A DNA stretch of 64,000 nt, taken from Lachancea mirantina (taxonomy: Eukaryota; Ascomycota; Saccharomycetes; Saccharomycetales; Saccharomycetaceae). Position 1 is the first letter of the stretch, and every line of letters starts with the position of its first letter. The stretch is taken from assembly GCA_900074745.1 (NCBI GenBank), contig LT598467.1:62001-126000 (forward strand), in the 5' to 3' direction. The notes under the pieces were generated by a model. The model was not told the origin of the DNA. It made no database searches and was given only the letters and a program-made list of their open reading frames with translations. Both the position numbers and the translations under genes were made by a program. Positions 54,916 through 64,000 of this stretch are shown in pieces.

Positions 54916-55785
54916 ATGGTGCGAGATATAAAGGTCAAAGTCCGCGAGGTGTACGAATATCTGGCTCCCTACCTGGTGTTCCACTTCCTGGCAGCATCTC
55001 TTTTGGCTTTATTCGTATATACGGAAATATGGGTGGATCCACGAACTGCCAACTTGGACCATGGTTTCGACCGGAACAACAGTGCCATACTGAAAAGCTA
55101 TATCTACCCAGAGACTGTTTCAGCACTTGAAGTTGTACTTCTCGCGGCTATGGTGCCGGGTGTAGTGGTCGCATGGTGGTGCCTGATCGCAGAGGACAGT
55201 TGCAGACTCAGATCGTTTGCGAGCGCTAGTTCCCACAGACTATTAGAACCGCGGCCCAAGTGGATATCGCCCAAACTGCACATGGTTCAGGTCACGTACA
55301 CTGCGTTGTTTCTTACACTAGCCATCGCAGGCGCCGCTACCAATATACTCAAACTACTGATCGGGAACGCACGCCCAGACTTTTTCGCCCGCTGTTTCAA
55401 CAACAACGGCGCCCCGCAGATTCCCGCCGACCTGGCCTCGTCTAGCCGCATAACCCTAGGCCAATGCACTCAGAGCAGTCACCGTTTGCTGATGGAGGGA
55501 CTGAAAAGCACCCCAAGCGGCCACGCCAGTTTCGTCACCGCAGGTCTGGGCTTTCTGTTCCAATGGCAATGCGAATGGATTACCGTGTCACGTGCTCGCC
55601 ACCTATGGTGTCCTATCGTGTGTCTTATCGTGATGATATCTAGAGTGACAGATCATCGGCACCACTGGTATGACGTTATGGCGGGGTGTCTACTAGGCTT
55701 AATGTGTTCCTGGTTACCGTGGGTGAAGCTACTTTCAGTAAAAAGACTAGACACGAACGCTACTGAATCCGAATTGCCTCTTTAA
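54916..55785 (+). CDS. LPP1: Lipid phosphate phosphatase
   Basis: Lpp1 dephosphorylates phosphatidate, lysophosphatidate and diacylglycerol pyrophosphate at the membrane. The 289-residue protein has about six transmembrane helices and all three PAP2 motifs. These are K146-x6-R153-P154 (KLLIGNARP), P200-S-G-H203 (TPSGHAS), and S242-R243 through H249 and D253 (SRVTDHRHHWYD). The catalytic histidines are intact. An ATG five bases upstream (54911) opens a six-codon overlapping frame that could reduce initiation. LPP1 precedes SAM synthetase as on S. cerevisiae chromosome IV. Confidence 0.95.
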   Translation: MVRDIKVKVREVYEYLAPYLVFHFLAASLLALFVYTEIWVDPRTANLDHGFDRNNSAILKSYIYPETVSALEVVLLAAMVPGVVVAWWCLIAEDSCRLRSFASASSHRLLEPRPKWISPKLHMVQVTYTALFLTLAIAGAATNILKLLIGNARPDFFARCFNNNGAPQIPADLASSSRITLGQCTQSSHRLLMEGLKSTPSGHASFVTAGLGFLFQWQCEWITVSRARHLWCPIVCLIVMISRVTDHRHHWYDVMAGCLLGLMCSWLPWVKLLSVKRLDTNATESELPL

Positions 55786-56212
55786 CAGAGCTGCATAAAA
55801 GCAAGTTTACGACTCGCTATCTGTATGATTGTAAAATTAGTATTCGACACAAGTTTTGATTTTTAGCGTTTCCAGCTTTTCCTTGTTACCATCGTTTAAG
55901 TGCCGTTTCCTGGCTTACGATGGCTCGAAATGCCAATCGCCACAACGGCTCACAGCGGGCTTAGTTTTTCAAAACAATCACCGACATGTTGCAAGTTTTG
56001 ATTTTCACATGAGGCGCCTGAGAGGTGTGGCTTCTTCATGTGAAAAAAAAAGATACCAAGTATTTAAGCGATGAGCTTAACGACCAAAATTTAAAAGATA
56101 TGGTTAACGAGAGAGGTTTGATTCTTGACGATTGATTGGATTCTCAGTTTCAAAGCATCTTTGCTCAGAGTACGCAATCTAACAACAAAAAAAAACTCCA
56201 AGACATTCGAAA
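55786..56212. promoter_or_regulatory. SAM synthetase promoter
   Basis: This 427-base promoter has an 11-bp perfect inverted repeat. TTTTCACATGA (56002-56012) and TCATGTGAAAA (56036-56046) both match the Ino2/Ino4 element WYTTCAYRTG and the Cbf1-like TCACATG. Between them lies GTGTGGC (56025-56031), similar to the Met31/Met32 core. TATTTAA (56060-56066) may serve as TATA. Confidence 0.65.
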
Positions 56213-57367
56213 ATGGCAGTTGAAAAGACGTTTTTGTTCACCAGTGAGTCCGTCGGCGAAGGCCACCCTGACAAGATCTGTGACCAAGTTTCCGATGCTG
56301 TTCTTGACGCGTGCTTGCGTGAGGATCCTTTGTCGAAGGTTGCGTGCGAAACTGCTGCCAAGACCGGTATGATCATGGTTTTCGGTGAAATTACCACCAG
56401 AGCACAGCTCGACTACCAAAAAATTGTCAGAGACACTATCAAGAAAATCGGTTACGATTCGTCCGAAAAAGGTTTCGACTACAAGACCTGTAACGTACTT
56501 GTTGCCATCGAGCAACAGTCTCCAGACATTGCGCAAGGTTTGCATTACGAACAAGCGCTAGAAGATCTCGGTGCCGGTGACCAAGGTATCATGTTCGGTT
56601 ACGCTACCGACGAGACCCCAGAATTGCTGCCATTGACCATTTTGCTTGCCCATAAGCTAAACATCGCCATGGCGGACGCTAGAAGAGACGATTCTTTGGC
56701 TTGGTTGAGACCAGACACCAAAACCCAGGTCACCGTTGAATACAAGGAAGTCGACGGCCAATGGGTTCCATTGAGAGTCGACACCATTGTTGTCTCTGCC
56801 CAGCACGCTGACGAGATCTCCACGGAGGACTTGAGATCCGAAATCAAGTCAAAGATCATCCAAAAGGTCATCCCTGCTGACTTGTTGGACGACAAGACTA
56901 AGTACTACATTCAACCTTCCGGTAGATTCGTTATCGGTGGTCCACAAGGTGACGCCGGTTTGACTGGTAGAAAGATTATCGTCGATGCTTATGGTGGTGC
57001 GTCTGCCGTCGGTGGTGGCGCTTTCTCCGGTAAGGACTATTCCAAGGTCGATCGTTCTGCTGCCTACGCCGCTAGATGGGTTGCCAAGTCCTTGGTCAAA
57101 GCAGGTCTAGCCAAAAGAGTCCAAGTTCAGTTCTCTTACGCTATTGGTATTGCTGAACCTCTATCTCTTCACGTCGACACTTACGGTACTTCTTCCAAGT
57201 CCGACGAAGAAATTGTCGAGATCATTAAAAACAACTTTGACTTGAGACCTGGTGTCTTAGTCAAGGAATTGGATTTGGCTAGACCAATCTACTTGCCAAC
57301 GGCTTCTTACGGTCACTTTACCAACCAAGAATACCCGTGGGAGCAGCCAAAGAAATTGAAGTTCTAA
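56213..57367 (+). CDS. SAM2: S-adenosylmethionine synthetase
   Basis: The enzyme makes S-adenosylmethionine from methionine and ATP. The 384-residue chain is the standard yeast length. Key segments are [21 protein letters not shown] (in part), the ATP site [12 protein letters not shown], the P-loop-like GGGAFSGKD and the K+ site DAYGG. Codon usage is the most biased in the window (GGT, GAC, AAG, TTG), consistent with very high expression. S. cerevisiae has SAM1 and SAM2, and the promoter's inositol-type elements favour a SAM2-like control. The 5' leader is A-rich just before the ATG. Confidence 0.98.
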   Translation: MAVEKTFLFTSESVGEGHPDKICDQVSDAVLDACLREDPLSKVACETAAKTGMIMVFGEITTRAQLDYQKIVRDTIKKIGYDSSEKGFDYKTCNVLVAIEQQSPDIAQGLHYEQALEDLGAGDQGIMFGYATDETPELLPLTILLAHKLNIAMADARRDDSLAWLRPDTKTQVTVEYKEVDGQWVPLRVDTIVVSAQHADEISTEDLRSEIKSKIIQKVIPADLLDDKTKYYIQPSGRFVIGGPQGDAGLTGRKIIVDAYGGASAVGGGAFSGKDYSKVDRSAAYAARWVAKSLVKAGLAKRVQVQFSYAIGIAEPLSLHVDTYGTSSKSDEEIVEIIKNNFDLRPGVLVKELDLARPIYLPTASYGHFTNQEYPWEQPKKLKF

Positions 57368-57559
57368 GCTTATCAGCGGGAACGCCATTTTCTTCCACAT
57401 GAAACTTGCTCAACTCAAGTTTTCTCTTGTAAATTAACCTAGCAAAGGCATGCTTTTGGAGGGATATGTTGATCAATTTGCATCTTGAATATTCTTCATA
57501 AACGGCATTATTAAAGATAAATACTCCACACCGAAAATTCCCTCAACGGACGGGTTCCA

Positions 57560-58684
57560 CTAGTAATTGATATTTTCTAAAACTTCTAAAGCATCTTGGA
57601 GTTGTTTTTTTGCAGTTTTGAAATCCTCGTAGTTAAGTGCACTTATGGCATACCTTGCCATTTTCTGGATTTGAGAAACGTCTTGCTCCCGCTGAAGCAT
57701 GCCGTCCAGATCCTCCTTAGTATACTTTGGCTTCGCGATTGGAGCGGGGTGCTCCGTCATGGCAGAGGCATTAAAGCGTGCGTCCTTCTCCTCCACAATT
57801 GGCGCAGTTGCCGCTTCAAGAGAACTTTCGTCATCGTCAAGGAAAACGGGCATGTGTGCCTCCGTCTTGGCGATCTCCGATTCATTTTGCTCAGCAGTAT
57901 TGTCGGACGCTTCCATTTTCCTCAACTGCTGCAACAAAGCCTCTGCTTCTTCGTCTTCTTGCTTCTCGTTTTCTATGTCGCTATCGCCCGTGGGTATATC
58001 TTTAAAGGAATTTGCCAAGGCCTGAAAATGATCTAAAGATCGTGTAAGGTGTTCTTCTTTTTCTTCCCGTGCTTCTTCTTGCTTTCCTTGTGCAGCGGCC
58101 TTTTGGACTTCAGTGTCAGGTTCTACTTCGTCTCGTTGCTTCAGTTTCGCCAACAGGTCATCGATGTCTTCGTCGGAAGTCTCAGCTACATCTGCAGATG
58201 GTGATTTGCTCGTTAATTCCCCCTTAGCGAGCTTGCTCAGATAGAATTTGCAGATTTTGATCTTTTTGTAACACTGGTCGGGCTCCCCTTCGCTTAGCTG
58301 GCTATCTTTCCACAAGCCCAAAATTGTGCCCAAAAGATCGATGCAGCAACGCAGAGCTCTTCTGAGGTCATTGTCAAACTTTTCGGCTTGAATCTTCGCC
58401 AGCTGTTCATTGTAGAGCGACAGAGTGAAATTCATCACATAAGTTTTCGCCTTCGTTTGGTCCTCTAAAAGCTGTCTGGTAGCTTCATCTTGTGGACTAT
58501 TCTTGAAATTTTCGATTTCGTCCAGAAGTAACGTCGCACTTTCTGTCATTTCATCATTCCTACTGGGACTGCTGAGTATTTCCTCAACTGCGAACAGTTT
58601 GATATAGTAACCCACGATAGGGAGCGCGTTCTCGAAATCGCGACAAGTCCGCAAAAGCTGACGTATATTTGTTGGTAGCACCAT
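57560..58684 (-). CDS. VTA1: Vps4 activator of the multivesicular body pathway
   Basis: Vta1 stimulates the AAA ATPase Vps4, which disassembles ESCRT-III. The 374-residue protein (yeast 330) has N-terminal tandem MIT-like helices (about 1-165: RQLLRTCRDFENALPIVGYYIKL). A long Glu/Asp-rich linker follows. The C-terminal VSL domain (about 330-373: QKMARYAISALNYEDFKTAKKQLQDALEVL) binds Vps4. It is convergent with SAM2 and divergent from SWI6, matching YLR180-182. Confidence 0.94.
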   Translation of the reverse strand: MVLPTNIRQLLRTCRDFENALPIVGYYIKLFAVEEILSSPSRNDEMTESATLLLDEIENFKNSPQDEATRQLLEDQTKAKTYVMNFTLSLYNEQLAKIQAEKFDNDLRRALRCCIDLLGTILGLWKDSQLSEGEPDQCYKKIKICKFYLSKLAKGELTSKSPSADVAETSDEDIDDLLAKLKQRDEVEPDTEVQKAAAQGKQEEAREEKEEHLTRSLDHFQALANSFKDIPTGDSDIENEKQEDEEAEALLQQLRKMEASDNTAEQNESEIAKTEAHMPVFLDDDESSLEAATAPIVEEKDARFNASAMTEHPAPIAKPKYTKEDLDGMLQREQDVSQIQKMARYAISALNYEDFKTAKKQLQDALEVLENINY

Positions 58685-59497
58685 GAATTTTGAATCTAGG
58701 GGTAGCCAATTGACACCTGTTCTTTTGCTTTTCTGGACCGAATTCCCTTCAGCAATGTTTCTGATATTAGCTTAACTTATCAGATCCCTCTATCGCACCT
58801 TAAACAAGCAGCTTGGCATGCTGTCGCACGAAGGTCCCTGAGTACTATCTCAACGAATCTTAAGAGTTGGCGTTCTCATCTCGTTGGCAAAGCGCTAACA
58901 GTTGGCGACACCTTATTTCCCAGCTTCAATAGAGAGCTCTCTTCATTCAAGAAGTGACTTCATCGGGAACGTAATCGGAATTCGAGCTTAACATTATTCG
59001 TTGCAACTTTTCTAAAAAAAGATGCCAATCAACTCAAGAGTGTGACACACTTTCCGGGGCGTGATATCAAGAACAACCTCTGCAATATTTATGTCAGAGT
59101 GTAGTAGAGCGAGAACTCCTTCGCCAAGATCAAGTCGGAAATCAAAAAAGTTGAGCAACTTAACAACTCTCAGCTATACCGACAAGCGCTTTGGGGGGAG
59201 GGGCTCGAAATCATACTATCAGACGTAAAAATAAGCCTACAAATCACTCGTTATTTTCTCTAAGAGTAAATCCTTATTGGCGGGTTTCGCAGTTGGTTAT
59301 CAGTAGTAGACATCGCTTATCCATTCTGGGTATATTGAATATCATCATGTACGTATGGCGTAGTTTCCGTTAGTATGCCAGTTCAAAACTCGAGCAACTG
59401 GTAACCATATCCAGCTTAAAAGCGCTAGGTTTACGCGTGTGACGTCCCCTCAAGAGACATTTGACGGAATTCGGTGGCAGAATTAGCGTCTCTAGCG
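58685..59497. promoter_or_regulatory. VTA1/SWI6 divergent promoter
   Basis: This 813-base region contains an Abf1-type site ATCATCATGTACG (59341-59353), an eight-codon upstream frame starting at the ATG inside it (59347-59373) and an MCB box ACGCGT (59433-59438) 60 bases before the SWI6 ATG. The rest is unremarkable. No tRNA or further gene is seen. Confidence 0.55.
59433..59438. promoter_or_regulatory. MCB box upstream of SWI6
   Basis: ACGCGT is the perfect MBF site. SWI6 encodes a subunit of MBF and SBF, so this suggests autoregulation, as described for cell-cycle periodic SWI6 transcription in S. cerevisiae. Confidence 0.6.
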
Positions 59498-61468
59498 ATG
59501 GCCACTATGAGATCTGACCAAATTGCGGTTCCCAATGATGAAGAAGAGGCGCTAAAATTCGTTTTTAACTCGACAAAAGATTTCCTGCTTGCGGATCCAT
59601 TTGTACAGCTTTTGAGGTCTCGACACGATGGAAGAGACCTTCAAAATCTGTCGGATAAATTATTGCTTCAGGAGCATGATGCAGTTCTGGAAGAAGACGA
59701 GGAGGGAAGCGGATGGATCACGGTGGAAGACGCGCAGAAGTTGGCGAAGGTTTTAAATATTCAGGACATTTTTGAAGCAGTAACGCAGGGCTCTGAAATT
59801 GATACTGATGAAGACGAGCCCTTACCGAAGAGACCAAACACTGACGTTGGGATCCACTTGGGTTCGCCGCTGAAAAAATTGAAACCTTACGCCGCGACAT
59901 CCATCACGACTTTCACGCATGATTTGGATATTCCAACCCCTGTGAGCATCCAGCCTGCAAGAAAGCCTATTTCAAAATTTTCGAACGAGGAACGCGTGAA
60001 ATTAGAAACCCTTTTACAACAAATCCTATTCCCAGAAGCTCAGGCTCCAAGATTTGAGTCGGTTCTCGCCGAACTCCAAAACTCCTATCCAAATACGAAA
60101 CTGAACTTTAACATTTCAATTGATGAGTATGGGAATACGCCACTCCACTGGCTGTGTTCAATCGCCAATATTGGTCTGATTAAAGACCTCATTCGCAATG
60201 GCAGCGACCGTCTTTTAAGTGACAAATCCGGCGAGACTTGTTTAGTGAAAGCCGTGAAATCTGTCAACAATTACGATTCTGGTACATTTGAGGAGTTGCT
60301 TGACTATCTCTATCCGTGCTTAATCCTCGTAGATGACATGAATCGGACCGTCCTTCACCACATTGTTATAACGTCGGGAATGCCCGGATGCGCCGCTGCT
60401 GCCAAATATTACCTTGATATACTTATGGGATGGATTGTCAAGAAGCAAGGCAGAGAGATATTTGGTGAAGTGGATCCAGTGATTGCTGTTCTTGATCTCA
60501 AATGGTTCATAACCAATATTGTTAACGCACGAGATGTTAACGGAGATACATGTCTAAATATAGCTTCGCGCCTGGGAAATGTATCGATAGTCGAAGCTCT
60601 TTTAGACTACGGCGCGGACCCACAAATTTCAAATAATTCCGGTCTCCGTCCCGTTGATTTTGGAGCTGGTGCTTCTCAAAATGACACGCTCGCTGTCAAG
60701 CCAAAAACTGAAAACGGACATATGCCCGCTGGTCCAGATCCATCCGCACTCATCAACAGCATTCAGTCTCTTTTAAAGACAATATCGCAAGATTACGATA
60801 CAGAAATGAGCCAACATAAAGAGCAACTGAGAAGACTCCACTCAGAGCTGGATACTCAGAGAGAGCTTCTTGCAACTTCAAGGGATAAACTCGCAAGAGC
60901 GAGACAGTTGAGAGATGATCACTGTCAACTCACCGAACAGCTCGCTAACATTCAGCTTGCCATTAGGGAGGAGGATGCTAATTTCAAGAAGGTAAGCGCA
61001 GAATTAGGAATCGATGACGAGTCATTTGACATGGCTGAATTTGATGCCGATGAGCCTTTCAGAGTAGACTTCATTTACGAATTCCTAGAAAAAAAGCTTC
61101 AAGAAGACTTTGATGGGAATTTCCAAAAGCTTATGAGCGAGGTCTCTGTTAGCGATCTCGCTGCCAAGCTTATGGAAGAAAACTCTGGGAGAGAGGAATT
61201 TTCTATACCGCCCGCTGTCCTGCTGAAAGCCCGCATTCGTGCCTATGAAAGAAATGAAGAAAAACTAGATGAAAGCCTGGGGGCGGTTTATAGGAAGCAA
61301 TCAGACCTAGAGAGTCGCTTTAGAAGAGTTCTTTCCTTATGCCTAAAAGTCGATGAGGATAAAGTAGATGGGATGCTGGACGGTCTGCTTCAGGCTATCT
61401 CAACCGAGGACCCAGAGGATATAGATACGGAGGAAATGCAGGATTTCCTAAAAAAGCATGCGGTTTAA
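59498..61468 (+). CDS. SWI6: SBF/MBF cell-cycle transcription cofactor
   Basis: Swi6 partners Swi4 (SBF) and Mbp1 (MBF) to drive G1/S transcription. The first ATG is at 59498 (656 residues; the longer frame begins at GTG after a stop). Ankyrin repeats lie at about 205-400 (DEYGNTPLHWLCSIANIGLIKDLI, MNRTVLHHI and NGDTCLNIASRLGNVSIVEALLDYGAD). A coiled-coil/leucine-rich C-terminus (about 430-500) and heterodimer region follow. The N-terminal domain appears shorter than in S. cerevisiae (803 residues). Only its second half (GSGWITVEDAQKLAKVLNI) is clear. A missed upstream exon cannot be excluded. Confidence 0.94.
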   Translation: MATMRSDQIAVPNDEEEALKFVFNSTKDFLLADPFVQLLRSRHDGRDLQNLSDKLLLQEHDAVLEEDEEGSGWITVEDAQKLAKVLNIQDIFEAVTQGSEIDTDEDEPLPKRPNTDVGIHLGSPLKKLKPYAATSITTFTHDLDIPTPVSIQPARKPISKFSNEERVKLETLLQQILFPEAQAPRFESVLAELQNSYPNTKLNFNISIDEYGNTPLHWLCSIANIGLIKDLIRNGSDRLLSDKSGETCLVKAVKSVNNYDSGTFEELLDYLYPCLILVDDMNRTVLHHIVITSGMPGCAAAAKYYLDILMGWIVKKQGREIFGEVDPVIAVLDLKWFITNIVNARDVNGDTCLNIASRLGNVSIVEALLDYGADPQISNNSGLRPVDFGAGASQNDTLAVKPKTENGHMPAGPDPSALINSIQSLLKTISQDYDTEMSQHKEQLRRLHSELDTQRELLATSRDKLARARQLRDDHCQLTEQLANIQLAIREEDANFKKVSAELGIDDESFDMAEFDADEPFRVDFIYEFLEKKLQEDFDGNFQKLMSEVSVSDLAAKLMEENSGREEFSIPPAVLLKARIRAYERNEEKLDESLGAVYRKQSDLESRFRRVLSLCLKVDEDKVDGMLDGLLQAISTEDPEDIDTEEMQDFLKKHAV

Positions 61469-62237
61469 GTGTTTCGATTCCAGGATATAGCTGGTCAATG
61501 GCGATGGCAAGCTTTTCAAACGCAGAGCTATGCGATATTTGAGCCACTGATTCGCACTCTGACCCTCTTCTTCGGCTTTCAAAAGCCACCTTTCTTTCAC
61601 AAGCCGTTGCGTGATATTTCTCACCAGTTTGGTGTTTGCTTACGAATAAGCCAATCAAAATAGCAGATTTAAGCCAAGCAGGCAATAGGCATAAGACCAA
61701 ATTAGGCTGGGTAGCCATCTTCGAGCATATCTTTTGAGTAATATGTGCAAAAAAGCCCCTGTTGGCATTCTCTGGTGACAGTTTGCTGAACGTTCGCCTG
61801 CTCCAGAGCTTAACAAAGTTAAGTAGTCTGGTTCGGCGCGTTATATTCAGAAAGTCTTTTCGATGTCCCAATATCCTAAGCTAAATTTGGACTGGGTTGG
61901 TAGCGAGTGATTTAATAAGTCTTGTTGGATGAGGGCAGCACAATCGCATTCTGATAAAATTAAACCCGCAACAACGCCATGCGTCTCGCTAAAGTAACAA
62001 TTTTAGTGGTTTGCATCTCCCGTATTAACCATGGATTGATCAATTTGGCTCCAGCTGGATGAATCGGAACGACCAAAGATGCCGAATACGAGTTAAAAGC
62101 TAAGTGTTTACCCTACGGTAATGTAGATATATTTCGATGTAATATATGGTTTCTGATGCCTACAAAGACTTAGTATTCGCCCCGCCGTTGGTACACAAAT
62201 TGTCTAAAAGCATATGGTGGTAAGGCATCTTGGGAAA
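61469..62237. other. Unusually long convergent gap between SWI6 and PLM2/TOS4
   Basis: This is 769 bases between converging genes, where S. cerevisiae-type yeasts usually have 100-300. A 158-codon minus-strand frame overlaps the SWI6 end but begins with TTG and has no recognisable domain. No tRNA, LTR or repeat is seen. It may hold gene relics or a non-coding RNA. Confidence 0.35.
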
Positions 62238-63779
62238 TTATTTGGCTGGCTTTTTCCAGAAGTATTGTTTGTGAGTCTTCCTGCAATTTCGCAACCCAGA
62301 TCTCCCACCTTTCAATGAGGTAACAAGCATCCTGCGGTCGGTGTCGGGATCATTCTCAAGATCATAATAGTATTCTTCGTCAAGTGGCTTTCCTGCGGCA
62401 TCCTTCCCCTGGCGGCGAATGACACCGATGCATTTCTCAGTCACTAAAAGAGCGCGCAACTCTGACGTGTCCAGTGCTGAAATCTTGGAGTTGACGTCTT
62501 TCAAAAGAGAAAGTGGTACCTGCTGAACGTTGGAGAATGCCAAGTAATTGATGAGTACATTTTGTAACTCGACAATTGGTACATTTTTGCTAATGAGACA
62601 TGAGACTATCTCTTCAGGAGTTGCGTCCTTGCCAGCAATTTGATTCTTTCGCTTATGATTTTTCTTTGGCGATGGTGATTCGAATTTTCGCCTTCTAATC
62701 GAAATTGGATCTGCCACCATTTCTTCGGAATTCACTCCGGGTTCTTTAGCTTGCAAGCAAGTGCCTTGTTCTATCGTGGTGTGTGCGGCTTTGGTGCGCG
62801 TGCCCTTATACAACGAAGGCGTCAATGACGTGACCATTATAGGTAACATTTCAGGGGTTGTTAAGGTGGCTGGTTCCAATCTTATTTCCTCTTGGTGTTC
62901 CATTAAGGTGTTCGTACGTGGTGGAGTAGAAAGAAGATCAATTTGCGACTGACCACCTTTTTGTGAAGTTGTAACGCTATGGTAAAAACTTCCATTCGGA
63001 AGACGCAAAGCCTCTAGCTCGTCTTCCGTTTCCGTCGCATTCTCAGCTTCTTCATCAGAAGTCAGCGAAAGGAAAGCCTGCATGTTTTGCCTAAAATCGA
63101 TGACCGTGTCTTTAAAGAAGGGCATCAAGACTGTCTCACCCTTGAACATCACGAACGAAGTGTTCTCTTCATCCTGAACTATTTCTCTGTCACTTAATCT
63201 AGGTTGGTCTGTGTTCTGAGAAAATTCGTAGACTAAAGAATCGCTAGCACACCGGAGAAGCGGAAGATCCAATCTGTGAGGTATGTCAACAATGAGTCCG
63301 TTGGAACCAGTGCACTCTAATTTCACTTGCTCGGTTTCTGAGAGATAACTCACGTAGGCATGGTGCCTAGAAATGCTTTTGTGTCGAGGTAGAAGTATAT
63401 CGCACAGAGTGGTGCTTCGGCCCACAGATATGCGCGAACCGCTAAGGGCATCCAAGAAAATGGAAATTTTGAATCCACGCGTCGTCTTTCTATGACGGCC
63501 TTCTTTAGCAGCCGCCCTTGATTCTGGGGGCGAGGAGTTACGGATCCTGACCGGCGACGAGGACCTGTCAAGCGTTGACGACGGATTCGGAGTGGGATAC
63601 TCTGTGGAGCGCCGGTTGACAAATCTTCGAGGAGGCTTGATTTCTCGTTTCTGGAAAAAGTCGATAGTCGCTGCCAATGGCTTCACAGAGGGCTGAAAGA
63701 AGGGGTCTTCGTGGTCACCTTGGCCTTTCTCATGTTCTAGCACGCGAGCCGGAGATGAAGGTGGAAACTGGACAGACAT
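62238..63779 (-). CDS. PLM2/TOS4: FHA-domain G1/S chromatin protein
   Basis: Plm2 and Tos4 are putative chromatin-associated FHA proteins induced at G1/S by SBF/MBF and by DNA damage. One gene represents both. The first ATG is at 63777-63779 (513 residues; the longer frame starts at TTG). The FHA domain (about 100-190) shows RISVGRSTTLCDILLP, HKSISRHHAYVSY and SNGLIVDIP. The C-terminus contains a conserved GKPLDEEYYYDLENDPDTDRR segment ending in basic residues. MCB and SCB boxes lie upstream at 63977-63996. It is convergent with SWI6 as for YLR182W/YLR183C. Confidence 0.93.
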   Translation of the reverse strand: MSVQFPPSSPARVLEHEKGQGDHEDPFFQPSVKPLAATIDFFQKREIKPPRRFVNRRSTEYPTPNPSSTLDRSSSPVRIRNSSPPESRAAAKEGRHRKTTRGFKISIFLDALSGSRISVGRSTTLCDILLPRHKSISRHHAYVSYLSETEQVKLECTGSNGLIVDIPHRLDLPLLRCASDSLVYEFSQNTDQPRLSDREIVQDEENTSFVMFKGETVLMPFFKDTVIDFRQNMQAFLSLTSDEEAENATETEDELEALRLPNGSFYHSVTTSQKGGQSQIDLLSTPPRTNTLMEHQEEIRLEPATLTTPEMLPIMVTSLTPSLYKGTRTKAAHTTIEQGTCLQAKEPGVNSEEMVADPISIRRRKFESPSPKKNHKRKNQIAGKDATPEEIVSCLISKNVPIVELQNVLINYLAFSNVQQVPLSLLKDVNSKISALDTSELRALLVTEKCIGVIRRQGKDAAGKPLDEEYYYDLENDPDTDRRMLVTSLKGGRSGLRNCRKTHKQYFWKKPAK

Positions 63780-63976
63780 AATCGACGGTTGAAATTTCAA
63801 TTTTGCCTCTAACTTAGATATTCGTAGGATTTAAATAATGCTGGTCTACAGCTGCAATTGGCCTAGGAGAGCCAAAAACGAAATTTTATTGATAATTCTT
63901 GACAATTTTAGCTGCCAATGCTTCCTGGGCAATATGTAGAACCACCGGACGCGTCTGTTGTTCTTTTTTTTTCTCT

Positions 63977-63996
63977 ACGCGTTTTGCGTTTTCGCG
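63977..63996. promoter_or_regulatory. MCB and SCB boxes upstream of PLM2/TOS4
   Basis: ACGCGT (63977-63982) is a perfect MCB and TTTCGCG (63990-63996) is a reverse SCB (CGCGAAA). They lie about 200 bases upstream of the ATG at the right edge, fitting the known SBF/MBF control of PLM2 and TOS4. Confidence 0.65.
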
Positions 63997-64000
63997 TCGC

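Noticed and set aside
61395-61871. 158-codon minus-strand frame overlapping the end of SWI6
   Set aside because: It starts with TTG, overlaps a real gene and shows no family resemblance.

Overview
This window is nuclear DNA of a budding yeast (Saccharomycetaceae). The genes are single-exon and tightly packed, and nearly every product matches a Saccharomyces cerevisiae family. Two ER proteins (FPR2 and PDI1) end in HDEL. Gene order points to a species that branched before the whole-genome duplication, most likely Lachancea or a close relative. Genes that S. cerevisiae carries on chromosome III left arm (POF1, EMC1, MGR1, GID7, ATG22, MXR2, STE50, RRP7, HIS4, BIK1, RNQ1, FUS1), on the end of chromosome IV right arm (FPR2, GRH1, EMI1, SDH7, SMT3, GMC1, LPP1) and on chromosome XII (TFS1, VTA1, SWI6) are interleaved here. 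Genes that form duplicate pairs in S. cerevisiae (PDI1/EUG1, GLK1/EMI2, SRO9/SLF1, GFD2/YDR514C, GRX1/GRX2, KCC4/GIN4, PSP1/YLR177W, SAM1/SAM2, TOS4/PLM2) occur once. I cannot name the species from sequence alone.

Layout. 1-8 kb: a partial POF1, then ER and secretory-pathway genes FPR2, EMC1, PDI1 and GRH1, plus mitochondrial MGR1, all on the minus strand. 9-15 kb: glucokinase, GID7 (gluconeogenic enzyme turnover) and ATG22 (vacuolar amino-acid export). 16-26 kb: RNA-linked SRO9 and GFD2, an orphan GPI-type wall protein, glutaredoxin, LSB5, methionine sulfoxide reductase MXR2, EMI1, STE50 and RRP7. 26-34 kb: SDH7, HIS4, BIK1, the prion-like RNQ1 and a secreted PRY-type CAP protein. 34-43 kb: FUS1, a nitroreductase-like HBN1/FRM2 protein and two tandem AGP1/GNP1-type amino-acid permeases. 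43-64 kb: SMT3 (SUMO), a GIN4/KCC4 septin kinase, multicopper oxidase GMC1, PSP1, TFS1, LPP1, SAM synthetase, VTA1, SWI6 and PLM2/TOS4.

Functional groups share promoter signals that can be read directly. STE50 and FUS1 carry TGAAAC pheromone-response cores and share a 17-base motif. HIS4 has a Gcn4 site. SAM synthetase has an inverted pair of Ino2/Ino4-type elements around a Met31/32-like core. The SRO9/GFD2 divergent promoter has paired PAC and RRPE elements. GIN4/KCC4, SWI6 and PLM2/TOS4 have MCB/SCB boxes. Both permeases have CGGC-core palindromes.

Several start codons were set to the first in-frame ATG because the longest open frame begins at a non-ATG codon (GID7, SRO9, GFD2, SDH7, HIS4, RNQ1, PRY, GIN4/KCC4, SWI6, PLM2/TOS4). 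The glutaredoxin gene is a notable case: a presequence-like extension upstream of its ATG suggests UUG initiation of a mitochondrial form. I found no transposon, LTR, tRNA, rRNA, centromere or CRISPR array.
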